A stretch of DNA of 64,000 nucleotides from Rickettsiella endosymbiont of Dermanyssus gallinae. Lineage in GTDB: Bacteria; Pseudomonadota; Gammaproteobacteria; Diplorickettsiales; Diplorickettsiaceae. Shown piece after piece: positions 8,448 through 18,210 of the stretch (position 1 is its first letter; each line of letters begins with the position of its first letter). The translations under genes and the position numbers were made by a program. The notes beneath the pieces were generated by a model. It worked only from the letters and a program-made list of their open reading frames with translations, was not told the DNA's origin and searched no databases. Where the stretch lies: positions 1,557,001 to 1,621,000 of the forward strand of contig NZ_CP079094.1 in NCBI RefSeq assembly GCF_019285595.1, written 5' to 3'.

Positions 8448-9146
8448 ATGTCGAATAGTGATCCAGTAGAAATCGATAAATTCTCTACAATAGCTGAAGA
8501 ATGGTGGAATCCTGCAGGCCCTTGCAAGCCCTTACATGCGATTAATCCTATACGCTTACAGTTTATAGAAAGCTATGCCCCGCTACAGGAACAGAAAATA
8601 ATCGATATTGGCTGTGGTGGCGGGCTATTAACGGAAGGGCTGGCCCATAAGGGCGCTCAGGCCACCGGAATCGATAAAAGTGAAGCGCTCATAGCGATTG
8701 CAAATCAACACGCCAAAGAAAATGCACTCAACATTGACTATCTAGTCGACGATGTAGAAAGCTTAGCAACTCGGCAAAAGGGTTATTTCGACAGCGCTTG
8801 CTGCATGGAATTACTCGAACACGTACCCGATCCCCTTTCGCTGATTCAAGCCTGTAGCGATCTGGTCAAACCCAATGGTTGGTTATTTTTTTCTACCATT
8901 AACCGCAATCCTTATGCTTATTTAACCGCGATCCTGGGTGCTGAATATGTGTTAAACCTTTTACCTAAAGGAACGCATCAATACAAAAAATTTATTCGCC
9001 CTTCAGAGCTTGCCATGGCAGCACGCAAAGCCGGCCTAAGCTTAAAAAAGTTACAGGGTATTCATTATAATCCACTCATCCCTCGCGTTACGCTAAGTCA
9101 TGATATACGTGTCAATTATATTGCCGCTTTTCAAAAGCAAATTTAA
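8448..9146 (+). CDS. ubiG: ubiquinone biosynthesis O-methyltransferase UbiG
   Basis: SAM-dependent methyltransferase that performs both O-methylation steps in ubiquinone synthesis. The SAM-binding motif I is DIGCGGGLL, preceded by the family-typical FSTIAEEWWNPAGPCKPLH and INPIRLQFIE near the N-terminus. Two starts are possible: 8418 (adds MKNQCVSSFF) and 8448. I prefer 8448 because the 232-residue product then begins close to where other UbiG proteins begin; neither start has a strong ribosome binding site. The HAD phosphatase gene starts one base after the stop, a pairing seen in many gammaproteobacteria, where the two are cotranscribed. Confidence 0.95.
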   Translation: MSNSDPVEIDKFSTIAEEWWNPAGPCKPLHAINPIRLQFIESYAPLQEQKIIDIGCGGGLLTEGLAHKGAQATGIDKSEALIAIANQHAKENALNIDYLVDDVESLATRQKGYFDSACCMELLEHVPDPLSLIQACSDLVKPNGWLFFSTINRNPYAYLTAILGAEYVLNLLPKGTHQYKKFIRPSELAMAARKAGLSLKKLQGIHYNPLIPRVTLSHDIRVNYIAAFQKQI

Positions 9147-9147
9147 C

Positions 9148-9825
9148 ATGTCTGTAAAACCACACCGCTCCGAAAAAATTGAGGCTGTATTATTTGATTT
9201 AGATGGCACTTTACTAGATACGGCCCCCGATTTAGCCGCGACACTCAATGCGCTGTTATTAGCGCAACAACATCCATCACTACCATTATCTGTCATTCGC
9301 CCTGTTATTTCGGAAGGCGCAGCGGGTTTATTAAAATTAGGATTTAATATCAGCGAAAAAGACCCTGAGTTTCCTGATTTACGCCAGCAATTTATAGAAC
9401 ACTATAGCCAACACAGTTGTGAACAAACCCAATTATTCTCTGGTGTGGATAAACTCATTCATCACTTAGAAACAAACCACGTTGCCTGGGGAATTGTTAC
9501 TAATAAATCAATGGCATTAACCATGCCCTTAATCGAGCATTTTTCTTTGCTCAAAAAAGCAAAATGTATTGTTGCTGGTGACACCCTTAACTATAGCAAA
9601 CCCCACCCTAAACCTTTATTACATGCCTGTGAGTGTGTTAAGTCTACACCCAAAAATTGTGTTTATATCGGTGATGCAAAACGAGACATTGATGCGGCCA
9701 ATGCAGCCGGCATGCACAGTTTAATTGCTTTATATGGCTATATTCCTAACAAAAACGAACTTAAGTCATGGAACGCGAGCGCTATGCTTAACACGCCTCT
9801 TGAACTGATTGACTGGTTAAAATAA
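9148..9825 (+). CDS. HAD phosphatase, Gph / MupP type
   Basis: HAD-superfamily phosphatase of 225 residues with motif I VLFDLDGTLLDT, the serine/threonine motif VTNKS, and the motif III/IV stretch SKPHPKPLL with YIGDAKRDIDAA. Annotated relatives are called phosphoglycolate phosphatase (Gph). Position directly after ubiG is the arrangement of mupP in Pseudomonas, whose product dephosphorylates MurNAc-6-phosphate in peptidoglycan recycling; with ampG 4 kb away that role is plausible but inferred. The ATG at 9148 follows the ubiG TAA after one base, so I chose it over the upstream in-frame ATG at 9100, which lies inside ubiG. Confidence 0.85.
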   Translation: MSVKPHRSEKIEAVLFDLDGTLLDTAPDLAATLNALLLAQQHPSLPLSVIRPVISEGAAGLLKLGFNISEKDPEFPDLRQQFIEHYSQHSCEQTQLFSGVDKLIHHLETNHVAWGIVTNKSMALTMPLIEHFSLLKKAKCIVAGDTLNYSKPHPKPLLHACECVKSTPKNCVYIGDAKRDIDAANAAGMHSLIALYGYIPNKNELKSWNASAMLNTPLELIDWLK

Positions 9826-9894
9826 GCCTGTAAAACAGTAGTATCATTTTGCATCTGCTATACTCAAAGCTTCTTTTGTCAAGAAGGCCGCACT

Positions 9895-10287
9895 GTGAAA
9901 CCTACCCATCACTTAGATCCTACCTTACGTGTTAAAACCCGACCGAATGATGCGAATAAATCGGGCGATATTTTTGGCGGTTGGTTAATGTCACAAATCG
10001 ATATCGCGGGCGCTATTGCGGCGGCTCGCCGTTCTAAAGGCCCTGTGGTTACCCGTTCTGTGAAAGAATTAAACTTTTTACAACCTTTATTTATTTATGA
10101 CATCGCCAGTTTTTACACCGAAGTCATACAAGTCGGTAACACATCCATGACGGTTAAGGTTGAAGTCTACGCGGAACGTTATAGAGAAGGTGAAACGGAG
10201 CTCGCTGAGATAAAAGTATCGGACGCTATCCTGGTTTATGTCGCCGTTTCAAAACCAGGAGAAAAACGTTTAATCCCAAAAAGTTAA
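9895..10287 (+). CDS. acyl-CoA thioesterase, YciA-like hotdog protein
   Basis: A 130-residue single hotdog-domain protein resembling YciA/acyl-CoA hydrolase, which releases free acid and CoA from acyl-CoA. Visible family features are the substrate helix region [17 protein letters not shown] with its conserved Asn/Asp and Gly pattern, and the second strand block [14 protein letters not shown]. The start is GTG at 9895, supported by an AGAAGG site about seven bases before it. The stop overlaps the convergent minE stop by four bases. Substrate range cannot be told from sequence; a role in trimming acyl-CoA pools would sit well with the fad genes in this window. Confidence 0.85.
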   Translation: MKPTHHLDPTLRVKTRPNDANKSGDIFGGWLMSQIDIAGAIAAARRSKGPVVTRSVKELNFLQPLFIYDIASFYTEVIQVGNTSMTVKVEVYAERYREGETELAEIKVSDAILVYVAVSKPGEKRLIPKS

Positions 10288-10577
10288 GTGAGTTCGCCCT
10301 GGCCCGCTGCTATCTCTGCTGCATTAGGCAGTGTAATATTTAACTCTAAAATAGAGCAATTTCCAGCACGCTCTAGCTCGACTTTAACTTGGTCTTGATC
10401 AATATCTACATATTTAGCAATCACTTCTACTAACTCACGCTGTAGCTTGGGCAAAAAATCAGCATCATTATCTGTTCCGGTTCTACGCTCATGCGAAACA
10501 ATAATTTGTAAGCGTTCCTTCGCCAGTGATGCAGTATTTTTGGTTCGATTACGGAATAGTCGGTCTAATAAAGTCAT
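10284..10577 (-). CDS. minE: cell division topological specificity factor MinE
   Basis: A 97-residue MinE. The N-terminal anti-MinCD region is visible as [19 protein letters not shown], which includes the membrane- and MinD-contacting strand, followed by the dimerising domain with [17 protein letters not shown]. MinE stimulates the MinD ATPase and drives pole-to-pole oscillation so that division occurs at midcell. A GAGGAGG site seven bases before the ATG lies inside the end of minD; the two genes overlap by four bases and are surely cotranslated. No minC accompanies them. Confidence 0.96.
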   Translation of the reverse strand: MTLLDRLFRNRTKNTASLAKERLQIIVSHERRTGTDNDADFLPKLQRELVEVIAKYVDIDQDQVKVELERAGNCSILELNITLPNAAEIAAGQGELT

Positions 10578-11398
10578 GTCGCTACCTCCTCACGGCCAAA
10601 GAGACGACGTAGCAAACCTTTCTTTTGTGCTTTAACAAATTTAAAAGGTACTTCTTCGCCCAATAAACGGGAAACCGCATCGACATAGGCTTGATACGCA
10701 TCGCTCTCGCCATTTAAAGTCACTGGCACACCGGAGTTTGATGCGCGCAACACCGCTTGCGATTCAGGAATAACACTTAACAAAGGAATAGAAAGAATAT
10801 CTAATACATCATCTACACTTAACATATCGCCGTTTTCAACGCGTGTTAATGAATAACGTGTCAATAATAAATGCTGTTTAATAGGTTCTAAACCTAACTC
10901 AGCACGTCGTGATTTACTATCTAGGATGCCTAACATCCTATCCGAATCACGCACGGAGGAAATTTCAGGATTACTGACTACAATGGCTCTATCCGCAAAA
11001 TACATCGCTAAGGTTGCGCCACGTTCTATGCCGGCTGGAGAATCACAAATAATATAATCAAAGTCCTTCTTCAGTTCTTCTAATATATTTTCTACACCTT
11101 CTTTGCTTAGCGCATCTTTATCACGTGTCTGCGAAGCCGGTAACACAAAAAGATTTTCAAGTCGTTTATCTTTAATCAATGCTTGTTTAATATTGGCTTC
11201 GCCACGAATCACATTAACAAAGTCAAAAACGACGCGGCGTTCACATCCCATAATCAAATCTAGATTTCGTAATCCAATATCAAAATCAATCACCACCGTT
11301 TTAAATCCACGAAACGCAAGACCTGCAGCGATAGCGGCACTACTTGTCGTTTTACCCACGCCACCTTTTCCAGATGTAATAACAATAATTTCAGCCAA
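10574..11398 (-). CDS. minD: septum site-determining ATPase MinD
   Basis: ParA/MinD-type membrane ATPase of 274 residues. The deviant Walker A motif is [16 protein letters not shown] at residues 9-24, with [13 protein letters not shown] and [11 protein letters not shown] further on. The C-terminus ends with the amphipathic membrane-targeting helix [13 protein letters not shown]. It has the normal length and a GGGGAG site before the ATG. In most gammaproteobacteria minC precedes minD in the same operon. Here 239 bases of non-coding DNA and then divergent recO lie upstream, so minC must be elsewhere or missing. Confidence 0.97.
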   Translation of the reverse strand: MAEIIVITSGKGGVGKTTSSAAIAAGLAFRGFKTVVIDFDIGLRNLDLIMGCERRVVFDFVNVIRGEANIKQALIKDKRLENLFVLPASQTRDKDALSKEGVENILEELKKDFDYIICDSPAGIERGATLAMYFADRAIVVSNPEISSVRDSDRMLGILDSKSRRAELGLEPIKQHLLLTRYSLTRVENGDMLSVDDVLDILSIPLLSVIPESQAVLRASNSGVPVTLNGESDAYQAYVDAVSRLLGEEVPFKFVKAQKKGLLRRLFGREEVAT

Positions 11399-11637
11399 TG
11401 CAATTGCTCCCCTTGCTACAATAGCAAGTTAAGTAAAATAATAAACGAACTTTTATTCAGATTTGTAGTAGGAATTTTTGATATTGTCTAGCAGACATTC
11501 ACCCTATATATTGATAGGCGACAAAAAAATGGCCCTATATAGTGGATATTACTGGATTTCCATGCGAAGGGGAAGTTATTAACTATTAAAAAGATAAGTT
11601 TATTTTTTGTACAGAACATCTCATTTATTTAGCGCTT

Positions 11638-12360
11638 ATGTTAAACACCGCACAATTTGAACCTGCTTATATTTTACACACAAAACCTTATCGTGATTCC
11701 AGTTTATTAGTCGATGCATTTACAGTATCACAAGGACGCATCAGTCTTGTTGCAAAAGCAGCACGCGGCATACGCAGTAAAAATTCGCGCTTTAAAGGTT
11801 TATTACAAGCATTTGTTCCTTTATCGCTCTCTTGGCGAGGAAAAACAGAACTACTCAATTTATTAAATGCAGAGCCCAGTGGACTTTTTTTACCACAGTT
11901 AAGCGGCAAACTTTTAATTTGTGGACTTTATCTTAATGAATTATTAATGCGTTTACTTTATCGTTACGATCCGCACCCTGCACTTTTTCAAGCCTATCAA
12001 ACCGCATTAACAACGCTGCCACAAAATCCCAACGTCGTATTACGTTTATTTGAAAAACAATTATTAGCCGAGTTAGGCTATGCGCTACATTTAAATCAAG
12101 ATAATCAAACTCAACAACCCATTTTAGCGGATCAACATTATCAATTTATTCCTAGCCAGGGATTATTTATTTGCTTAAACACATCGGTGACTAACAAAAT
12201 GTTTCTCTTCTCTGGCGCATCCCTGTTAGCTATTTATCATGAACAGTGGACTACACCGGATCAATTATTCGATGCCAAACGTTTGTTTAGGCTTGCATTA
12301 CACCATTTGCTAGAAGGAAAAAGCATTCGAAGCCGTGAATTACTTTTCAATTCTGCTTAA
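11638..12360 (+). CDS. recO: DNA repair protein RecO
   Basis: RecO anneals single strands and helps RecF/RecR load RecA at gaps. The 240-residue protein begins with the OB-fold typical of the family, including ILHTKPYRDSSLLVDAFT and RFKGLLQAFVPLSLSW, followed by the helical C-terminal domain with LYLNELLMRLL. As in E. coli, I see no Cys4 zinc finger, which is present in many other RecO proteins. Length is normal. In many bacteria recO follows era; era is not present here, so the gene has moved or the operon was broken. No clear ribosome binding site precedes the ATG. Confidence 0.93.
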   Translation: MLNTAQFEPAYILHTKPYRDSSLLVDAFTVSQGRISLVAKAARGIRSKNSRFKGLLQAFVPLSLSWRGKTELLNLLNAEPSGLFLPQLSGKLLICGLYLNELLMRLLYRYDPHPALFQAYQTALTTLPQNPNVVLRLFEKQLLAELGYALHLNQDNQTQQPILADQHYQFIPSQGLFICLNTSVTNKMFLFSGASLLAIYHEQWTTPDQLFDAKRLFRLALHHLLEGKSIRSRELLFNSA

Positions 12361-12501
12361 GTATTCATTTTATTAGCCTCTATTTTCCTTCTAATATGAA
12401 TAGGCGAGCATTGACGGAAAAAGGGTGGATGCTTATATTAGCCTGAATATAAGTAGCTCTATGTTTTATCTTAAAATGGGGCTTATAATTAAGGGTCTAT
12501 T

Positions 12502-12987
12502 ATGAAAGTTACACATTATTTTTTATTATCATTACTCAGCCTTATGACATTGCCGGGTTGCGCACCCTCTTTGTCACCCAATACTTATAACGCCGCCAAT
12601 GCAGGACAAATACAGCGTGTGGCTCAAGGTGTTGTCATCAGTAGCCGTATCGTTCGAGTCTCTGATAGTGGAACAGGCGTGGGTGTCGGTACCGTCACAG
12701 GCGGTGCCTTAGGTGCCATTGCTGCTTCACAAATAGGTCAAGGAAACGGCAGTTTAGCGGCTGGTATTGGCGGCGCTCTTTTAGGCGGGATAGCCGGCGG
12801 CCACGTTCAACAAGGGTTAACCCGCCAAAACGGTATTGAATATGTTATTAGATTACATAACAAATCTTTAATCTCTATTGTACAAGGACAGAGACCCCGC
12901 TTTCATCGCGGCCAACGTGTACTCATACAATATGGCGTGGGCGGCCCTTCACGTGTCACAGCTGATTCAGATTATTATGCTAATTAA
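12502..12987 (+). CDS. outer-membrane lipoprotein, SlyB/17-kDa antigen type
   Basis: A 161-residue lipoprotein with a signal peptide ending in the lipobox LPGC (Cys20). The middle has the glycine-zipper VGTVTGGALGAIAASQIG followed by AGIGGALLGGIAGG, the hallmark of SlyB/Pcp/17-kDa surface antigens, and the C-terminal strand region ends near VLIQYGVGGPSRV. SlyB-like proteins reside in the outer membrane and form rings around barrel proteins under stress in E. coli. A TATAAT hexamer at 12484-12489 makes a possible -10 box very close to the ATG, though it leaves only a short leader. A terminator follows the gene. Confidence 0.88.
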   Translation: MKVTHYFLLSLLSLMTLPGCAPSLSPNTYNAANAGQIQRVAQGVVISSRIVRVSDSGTGVGVGTVTGGALGAIAASQIGQGNGSLAAGIGGALLGGIAGGHVQQGLTRQNGIEYVIRLHNKSLISIVQGQRPRFHRGQRVLIQYGVGGPSRVTADSDYYAN

Positions 12988-13002
12988 TAGTTGCATTTAA
13001 TT

Positions 13003-13029
13003 AAAAAAGGGAGCAAAGCCTCCTTTTTT
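13003..13029 (+). terminator. rho-independent terminator after the SlyB-like gene
   Basis: A twelve-pair stem (AAAAAAGGGAGC against GCCTCCTTTTTT, one mismatch and one wobble) with a three-base AAA loop begins 15 bases after the stop and finishes in six T residues. It ends just before family-B repeat copy 1. Confidence 0.8.
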
Positions 13030-13030
13030 A

Positions 13031-13154
13031 GACTCACAGCAATGGGATTTTCGGCAAGGCGCCGCGAGAATGAAGCAACCGGAATGTATACAACATACAT
13101 GAGGATTGCGAATCGAGCGGGAACGCCGCCGAAAGTTCAAGTGCGAAGAGTATA
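13031..13154 (+). repeat. family-B repeat, copy 1 (upstream of ampG)
   Basis: About 124 bases from ACTCACAGCAATGGGATT to GTGCGAAGAGTATA, diverged but clearly related to copies at 32984, 38514, 40487 and 52002. It contains the GGCAAGGCGCCGCG core and an internal ATACATGAGGAT block. Its GAGTATA end points at ampG, 17 bases before that gene's start codon. An open frame through the repeat joins ampG in frame, but ampG has its own ribosome binding site outside the repeat. Confidence 0.85.
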
Positions 13155-13171
13155 TTAGGAGAACCCGATTA

Positions 13172-14419
13172 ATGCCAACCCCGCTTAACAAACGGAATTT
13201 ATTTGCTACGTTATTATTAGGGTTTTCATCCGGTTTACCGCTCGCCTTAACCGCAAGCACCTTACAAGCATGGTTTACAGTAACTGGCGCCAGTATTCTG
13301 GCCATTGGCAGCCTTGGTTTGATTGGACAACCGTATGTGTATAAATTTCTGTGGGCACCTTTGCTGGATCGCTGGATACCCCCTCTATTAGGACGTAGAC
13401 GCGGATGGCTGATTATCACGCAATTTACGTTATTACTTGCCATTGCCGCTATGACCTTAGCGGATCCTCAAACCAGTCCCTCATTATTAGTCAGCCTCGC
13501 CTTTCTAGTTGCCTTTCTTTCTGCCTCACAAGATATTGCGGTTGACGCCTATAGAACCGATGTACTTAAGCCTTATGAACGTGGCTTAGGGGCCACGCTG
13601 ACAAGCTGGGGCTATAGAATAGGTATGCTGGTTTCCAGTGCATTGGCATTGGTATTAGCGGATAAATTTGGGTGGCGCCCCATGTATTTAATCATGGCCG
13701 GCCTTATGACCATTGGTCTTTTTGCCAGCTGGTTTGGTGAAAACCCTACCGATCAGCAACAAAACACGCCTCCTTCTAGTTTACATGCGGCTGTGGTTGA
13801 ACCTTTTAAAGAATTTCTAAGTAGAAAATCGGCTTGGCTCGTTTTGCTATTCATTGTGCTTTATAAATTAGGCGATGCGCTCAGCGTATCATTAACAACG
13901 CCTTTTTTAATTCGTGGCTTGGGTTTTTCATTAACCACTGTTGCCTTTGTTAATAAAGGAATTGGCTTCGTTGCCACCATGCTAGGACTTTTAGCGGGTG
14001 GACTATTAATGACACGTATACGCCTATTTACGGCGTTATTTTATTTTGGCATTTTACAGGCTGGCGCTATTTTAGCGTTATTACAACTCGCTTTAGTCGG
14101 TCATCATTATGGCTTTTTGGTGTTTGCTATTTTTACCGATAACTTCTGCAATGCCATGGCGGGTATCGCTTTCCTCGCTTTTATTATGAGCTTATGTGAC
14201 CATCGTTATACGGCCACACAGTTTGCATTATTTTCAGCTTTAGCAAGCGTTGGACGTGTTTTTATTGGCCCTGTTGCGGGCTTGATTGTGACCTACTTTA
14301 GCTGGCCGGTATTTTTTATCTTATCGTTAGCCGCCTGTTTACCCGGATTAGGTCTACTCTGGTACTTGCGCAATAGCGTTAGCAATAATCATGCTACATC
14401 GGCAGAAAACGCATCTTAA
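13172..14419 (+). CDS. ampG: AmpG-type muropeptide permease (MFS)
   Basis: An inner-membrane major-facilitator protein of 415 residues with about 12 hydrophobic segments. AmpG family marks are KFLWAPLLDRW in loop 2-3, LGRRRGWL, and SASQDIAVDAYRTD. AmpG imports GlcNAc-anhydroMurNAc peptides for cell-wall recycling. A longer frame opens at 13106 inside a repeat, but AGGAGAA shortly before the ATG at 13172 and the homology of MPTPLNKRNLFATLLLGF fix the start there. The end overlaps the convergent ridA gene by four bases. Confidence 0.93.
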   Translation: MPTPLNKRNLFATLLLGFSSGLPLALTASTLQAWFTVTGASILAIGSLGLIGQPYVYKFLWAPLLDRWIPPLLGRRRGWLIITQFTLLLAIAAMTLADPQTSPSLLVSLAFLVAFLSASQDIAVDAYRTDVLKPYERGLGATLTSWGYRIGMLVSSALALVLADKFGWRPMYLIMAGLMTIGLFASWFGENPTDQQQNTPPSSLHAAVVEPFKEFLSRKSAWLVLLFIVLYKLGDALSVSLTTPFLIRGLGFSLTTVAFVNKGIGFVATMLGLLAGGLLMTRIRLFTALFYFGILQAGAILALLQLALVGHHYGFLVFAIFTDNFCNAMAGIAFLAFIMSLCDHRYTATQFALFSALASVGRVFIGPVAGLIVTYFSWPVFFILSLAACLPGLGLLWYLRNSVSNNHATSAENAS

Positions 14420-14796
14420 AATACTATGATAGCCTCTATCTCTACACGAGCCCCTTTGGGTAACGCTGAAACTTCAATCGTACTTCTTGCTGGATAAGGT
14501 GCTGTGAAGTGTTCCGCCATGATGCTATTAACAACAGGAAAATCCGTTAAATCGCTTAGAAAAATAGTTAGCTTTACACATTGATTTAGCTGTCCGCCCG
14601 CCGCTAAAGCAACCGCCGCTAAATTCTTAAATACCTGCCTGGTTTGTACCTCAATGCCGCCTTCAAGGAAATTACCTGTTGCGTCTAATGCGATTTGACC
14701 GGACAAATAAACGGTATCACCAACTCGAACCGCTTGGGAATATGCACCGATGGGCTGAGGGGCCTCGTTCGTCTGTATAATTTGCTTATTATTCAT
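14416..14796 (-). CDS. ridA: RidA family enamine/imine deaminase
   Basis: A 126-residue YjgF/YER057c/UK114 protein. RidA hydrolyses reactive 2-aminoacrylate-type enamines formed by PLP enzymes and so protects them. Family marks are AYSQAVRVGDTVYLSGQI, the conserved arginine in PYPARSTIEVSALPKGA (Arg105 region that binds the substrate carboxylate), and the C-terminal VEIEAIIVF. Length is typical for a trimeric Rid protein. The gene stands alone, convergent with ampG. Confidence 0.95.
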   Translation of the reverse strand: MNNKQIIQTNEAPQPIGAYSQAVRVGDTVYLSGQIALDATGNFLEGGIEVQTRQVFKNLAAVALAAGGQLNQCVKLTIFLSDLTDFPVVNSIMAEHFTAPYPARSTIEVSALPKGARVEIEAIIVF

Positions 14797-14828
14797 GACA
14801 ATACCTTCAAATTTCTATAATACCTACT

Positions 14829-14862
14829 CGTCATTGCGAGCGCGAAGCGCGTGGCAATCCAG
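14829..14862 (+). repeat. family-C palindromic repeat, single copy
   Basis: CGTCATTGCGAGCG-CGAAGCGC-GTGGCAATCCAG type palindrome in the region between ridA and groES. Related copies lie at 26179, 26319, 31849, 32152, 59965 and 60028. It would form an imperfect stem-loop in either transcript. Confidence 0.85.
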
Positions 14863-14934
14863 TAAAACAATGATAACAGAAGACCCCCACCTTCGCTTTA
14901 GCCACTAATTAAGGCACTGTGCCTAAAGAAATGA

Positions 14935-14961
14935 CTTGAATTCCAACCCTTTGCTCCCCAT
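14935..14961 (+). promoter_or_regulatory. sigma-32 type heat-shock promoter of groESL
   Basis: CTTGAA at 14935-14940 and CCCCAT at 14956-14961 are separated by 15 bases, matching the RpoH consensus (CTTGAAA, 11-16 bases, CCCCATnT) closely. Transcription would begin near 14968 and give a leader of about 115 bases before groES. A 13-base inverted repeat, AGGCACTGTGCCT, lies just upstream at 14912-14924. No CIRCE operator is visible. Confidence 0.75.
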
Positions 14962-15083
14962 ATAAAGGATGTTGGGGGGCAGTTGTGCTCTTTACCAAAC
15001 ATCATTATGATTAGCCTCTTATTTAATATGGGTTAGTTGTATATCCTCCGTTGTGATAGTAATAATTCTTAAGGAGAATCTGA

Positions 15084-15404
15084 ATGAGTGAAGTATTAGA
15101 AAAACCATTAGTCGAAATGATTACACCGTTACAAGATCGTCTTATCGTTAAACGAGCTGTTGAAGAGGAAAAGTCCAAAGGCGGAATCGTTATTCCCGAT
15201 ACAGCCAAAGAAAAACCTGTTAGAGGCATCGTTGTTGCTGTAGGTCCAGGTAAACGTCTTGAATCAGGCGAAATTCAGCCTTTATCCGTTAAACTCGGAG
15301 ATGAAATTCTATTTGGCAAGTATGCAGGTACCGAAGTCAAACTTGAAAATCAAGACTACATTGTGATGCGTGAAGATGACGTCATGGCAATCATGAAGAA
15401 ATAA
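15084..15404 (+). CDS. groES: co-chaperonin GroES
   Basis: The 106-residue lid of the GroEL/GroES folding machine. The mobile loop is [16 protein letters not shown], and [13 protein letters not shown] and [20 protein letters not shown] are typical. The usual GroES starts at what is here residue 12 ([13 protein letters not shown]); the extra eleven residues [11 protein letters not shown] are supported by an AAGGAG site six bases before the first ATG. So I keep the longer form, while noting the internal Met. It forms an operon with groEL 29 bases downstream. Confidence 0.97.
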   Translation: MSEVLEKPLVEMITPLQDRLIVKRAVEEEKSKGGIVIPDTAKEKPVRGIVVAVGPGKRLESGEIQPLSVKLGDEILFGKYAGTEVKLENQDYIVMREDDVMAIMKK

Positions 15405-15433
15405 TCAATTTTAATTTTCAGAGGAACTAATAA

Positions 15434-17089
<1,656 letters not shown>

Positions 17090-17112
17090 GAAACATTCTT
17101 ACTCAACTACCT

Positions 17113-17142
17113 AAAAAAACCCCGCTTCATGCGGGGTTTTTT
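17113..17142 (+). terminator. rho-independent terminator of groESL
   Basis: A perfect A-rich/GC stem (AACCCCGC against GCGGGGTT, loop TTCAT) begins about 24 bases after the groEL stop and ends in a run of T residues. The A-run on the 5' side could make it work in both directions. Confidence 0.93.
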
Positions 17143-17286
17143 ATTGCTCGTCATTATGCACAGCAATCTAGCACGCTATTTTTGTATAATTTATAAACAA
17201 AAAATTTCCTTTCTTTTTTTCAACCGATAATTATCCTACAATTTAATCAACAGATTTCGCATACAAAAACTTCGGGAGCACCTTAT

Positions 17287-18195
17287 ATGTTTTCACGCGT
17301 GTTACTCTTTTTAGCAACCAACGTTTTAATTATTGCCACTATTTCTATCGTAACGACTTTACTTGGGCTTAACACTTATCTCACCTCACATGGCATTAAT
17401 TATCAATCACTTGCTATTTTTTGTGCGCTTTGGGGAACGGCCGGCGCCTTTATTTCACTTTTAATGTCTAAATTCATCGCTAAAAAAAGTATGGGGGTCA
17501 AGATCATCGATCCTAACGCAACAAAAACTGAAGAAGAACGAAACATTTTGGATATTGTGCATGGCTTAGCGCGTAAAGCAGGCTTAAAAATCTTACCTGA
17601 AGTTGGCATTTATCAATCGCCTGAGCTCAATGCTTTTGCTACAGGACCCACAAAAAATAATTCATTAGTAGCGGTTTCGAGTGGTTTATTACAAAAAATG
17701 AATCGAGATGAAATTGAGGGTGTATTAGGCCACGAGATCTCACACGTAACGAATGGCGATATGGTCACGATGACATTGCTTCAGGGTACCATTAATGCCT
17801 TTGCTCTCTTCTTATCGCGTATTTTTGCCTATGCACTTTCTGCAGGCGGCGCAACCCGCAATGATGATCAAGCATCTGCTGTAGGACCAGGACCGATGTT
17901 TTTTATGCTCACCATGGTATTTGATGTTTTATTTACCTTATTAGGTAGTATTTTAGTCGCCGCCTTCTCGCGTTATAGAGAATATCGTGCAGATAGAGGC
18001 GGTGCTAATTTATCGGGACGTGAAAGAATGATTTCTGCCTTACAAGCTTTACAACGCAATATGCAACCCGAAGATACGCGAGCCCCTTCCTTATCTACTT
18101 TAAAAATTTCCCATAAAAGCGTTGGGTTTCGTGCATTATTTTCCAGTCATCCACCGCTTGAATTACGTATTGCGCGTTTGCAAGAAGCAAAATAA
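17287..18195 (+). CDS. htpX: membrane zinc protease HtpX
   Basis: Inner-membrane M48 metalloprotease that helps FtsH degrade damaged membrane proteins. The 302-residue protein has two N-terminal membrane segments (about residues 4-26 and 38-60), the zinc motif GHEISHVTNGDM, two further hydrophobic segments around residues 165-220, and the downstream glutamate ligand in YREYRADRGGA. Length is normal. A GGGAG site precedes the ATG. Its position after the heat-shock operon is suggestive of joint stress response, but it is separated by the groEL terminator and no RpoH-type promoter was evident. Confidence 0.96.
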   Translation: MFSRVLLFLATNVLIIATISIVTTLLGLNTYLTSHGINYQSLAIFCALWGTAGAFISLLMSKFIAKKSMGVKIIDPNATKTEEERNILDIVHGLARKAGLKILPEVGIYQSPELNAFATGPTKNNSLVAVSSGLLQKMNRDEIEGVLGHEISHVTNGDMVTMTLLQGTINAFALFLSRIFAYALSAGGATRNDDQASAVGPGPMFFMLTMVFDVLFTLLGSILVAAFSRYREYRADRGGANLSGRERMISALQALQRNMQPEDTRAPSLSTLKISHKSVGFRALFSSHPPLELRIARLQEAK

Positions 18196-18210
18196 ATTTT
18201 TATTCAACTA

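Noticed and set aside
13106-13171. Upstream in-frame start for ampG
   Set aside because: These codons are repeat DNA; the ATG at 13172 has its own AGGAGAA site and matches AmpG N-termini.
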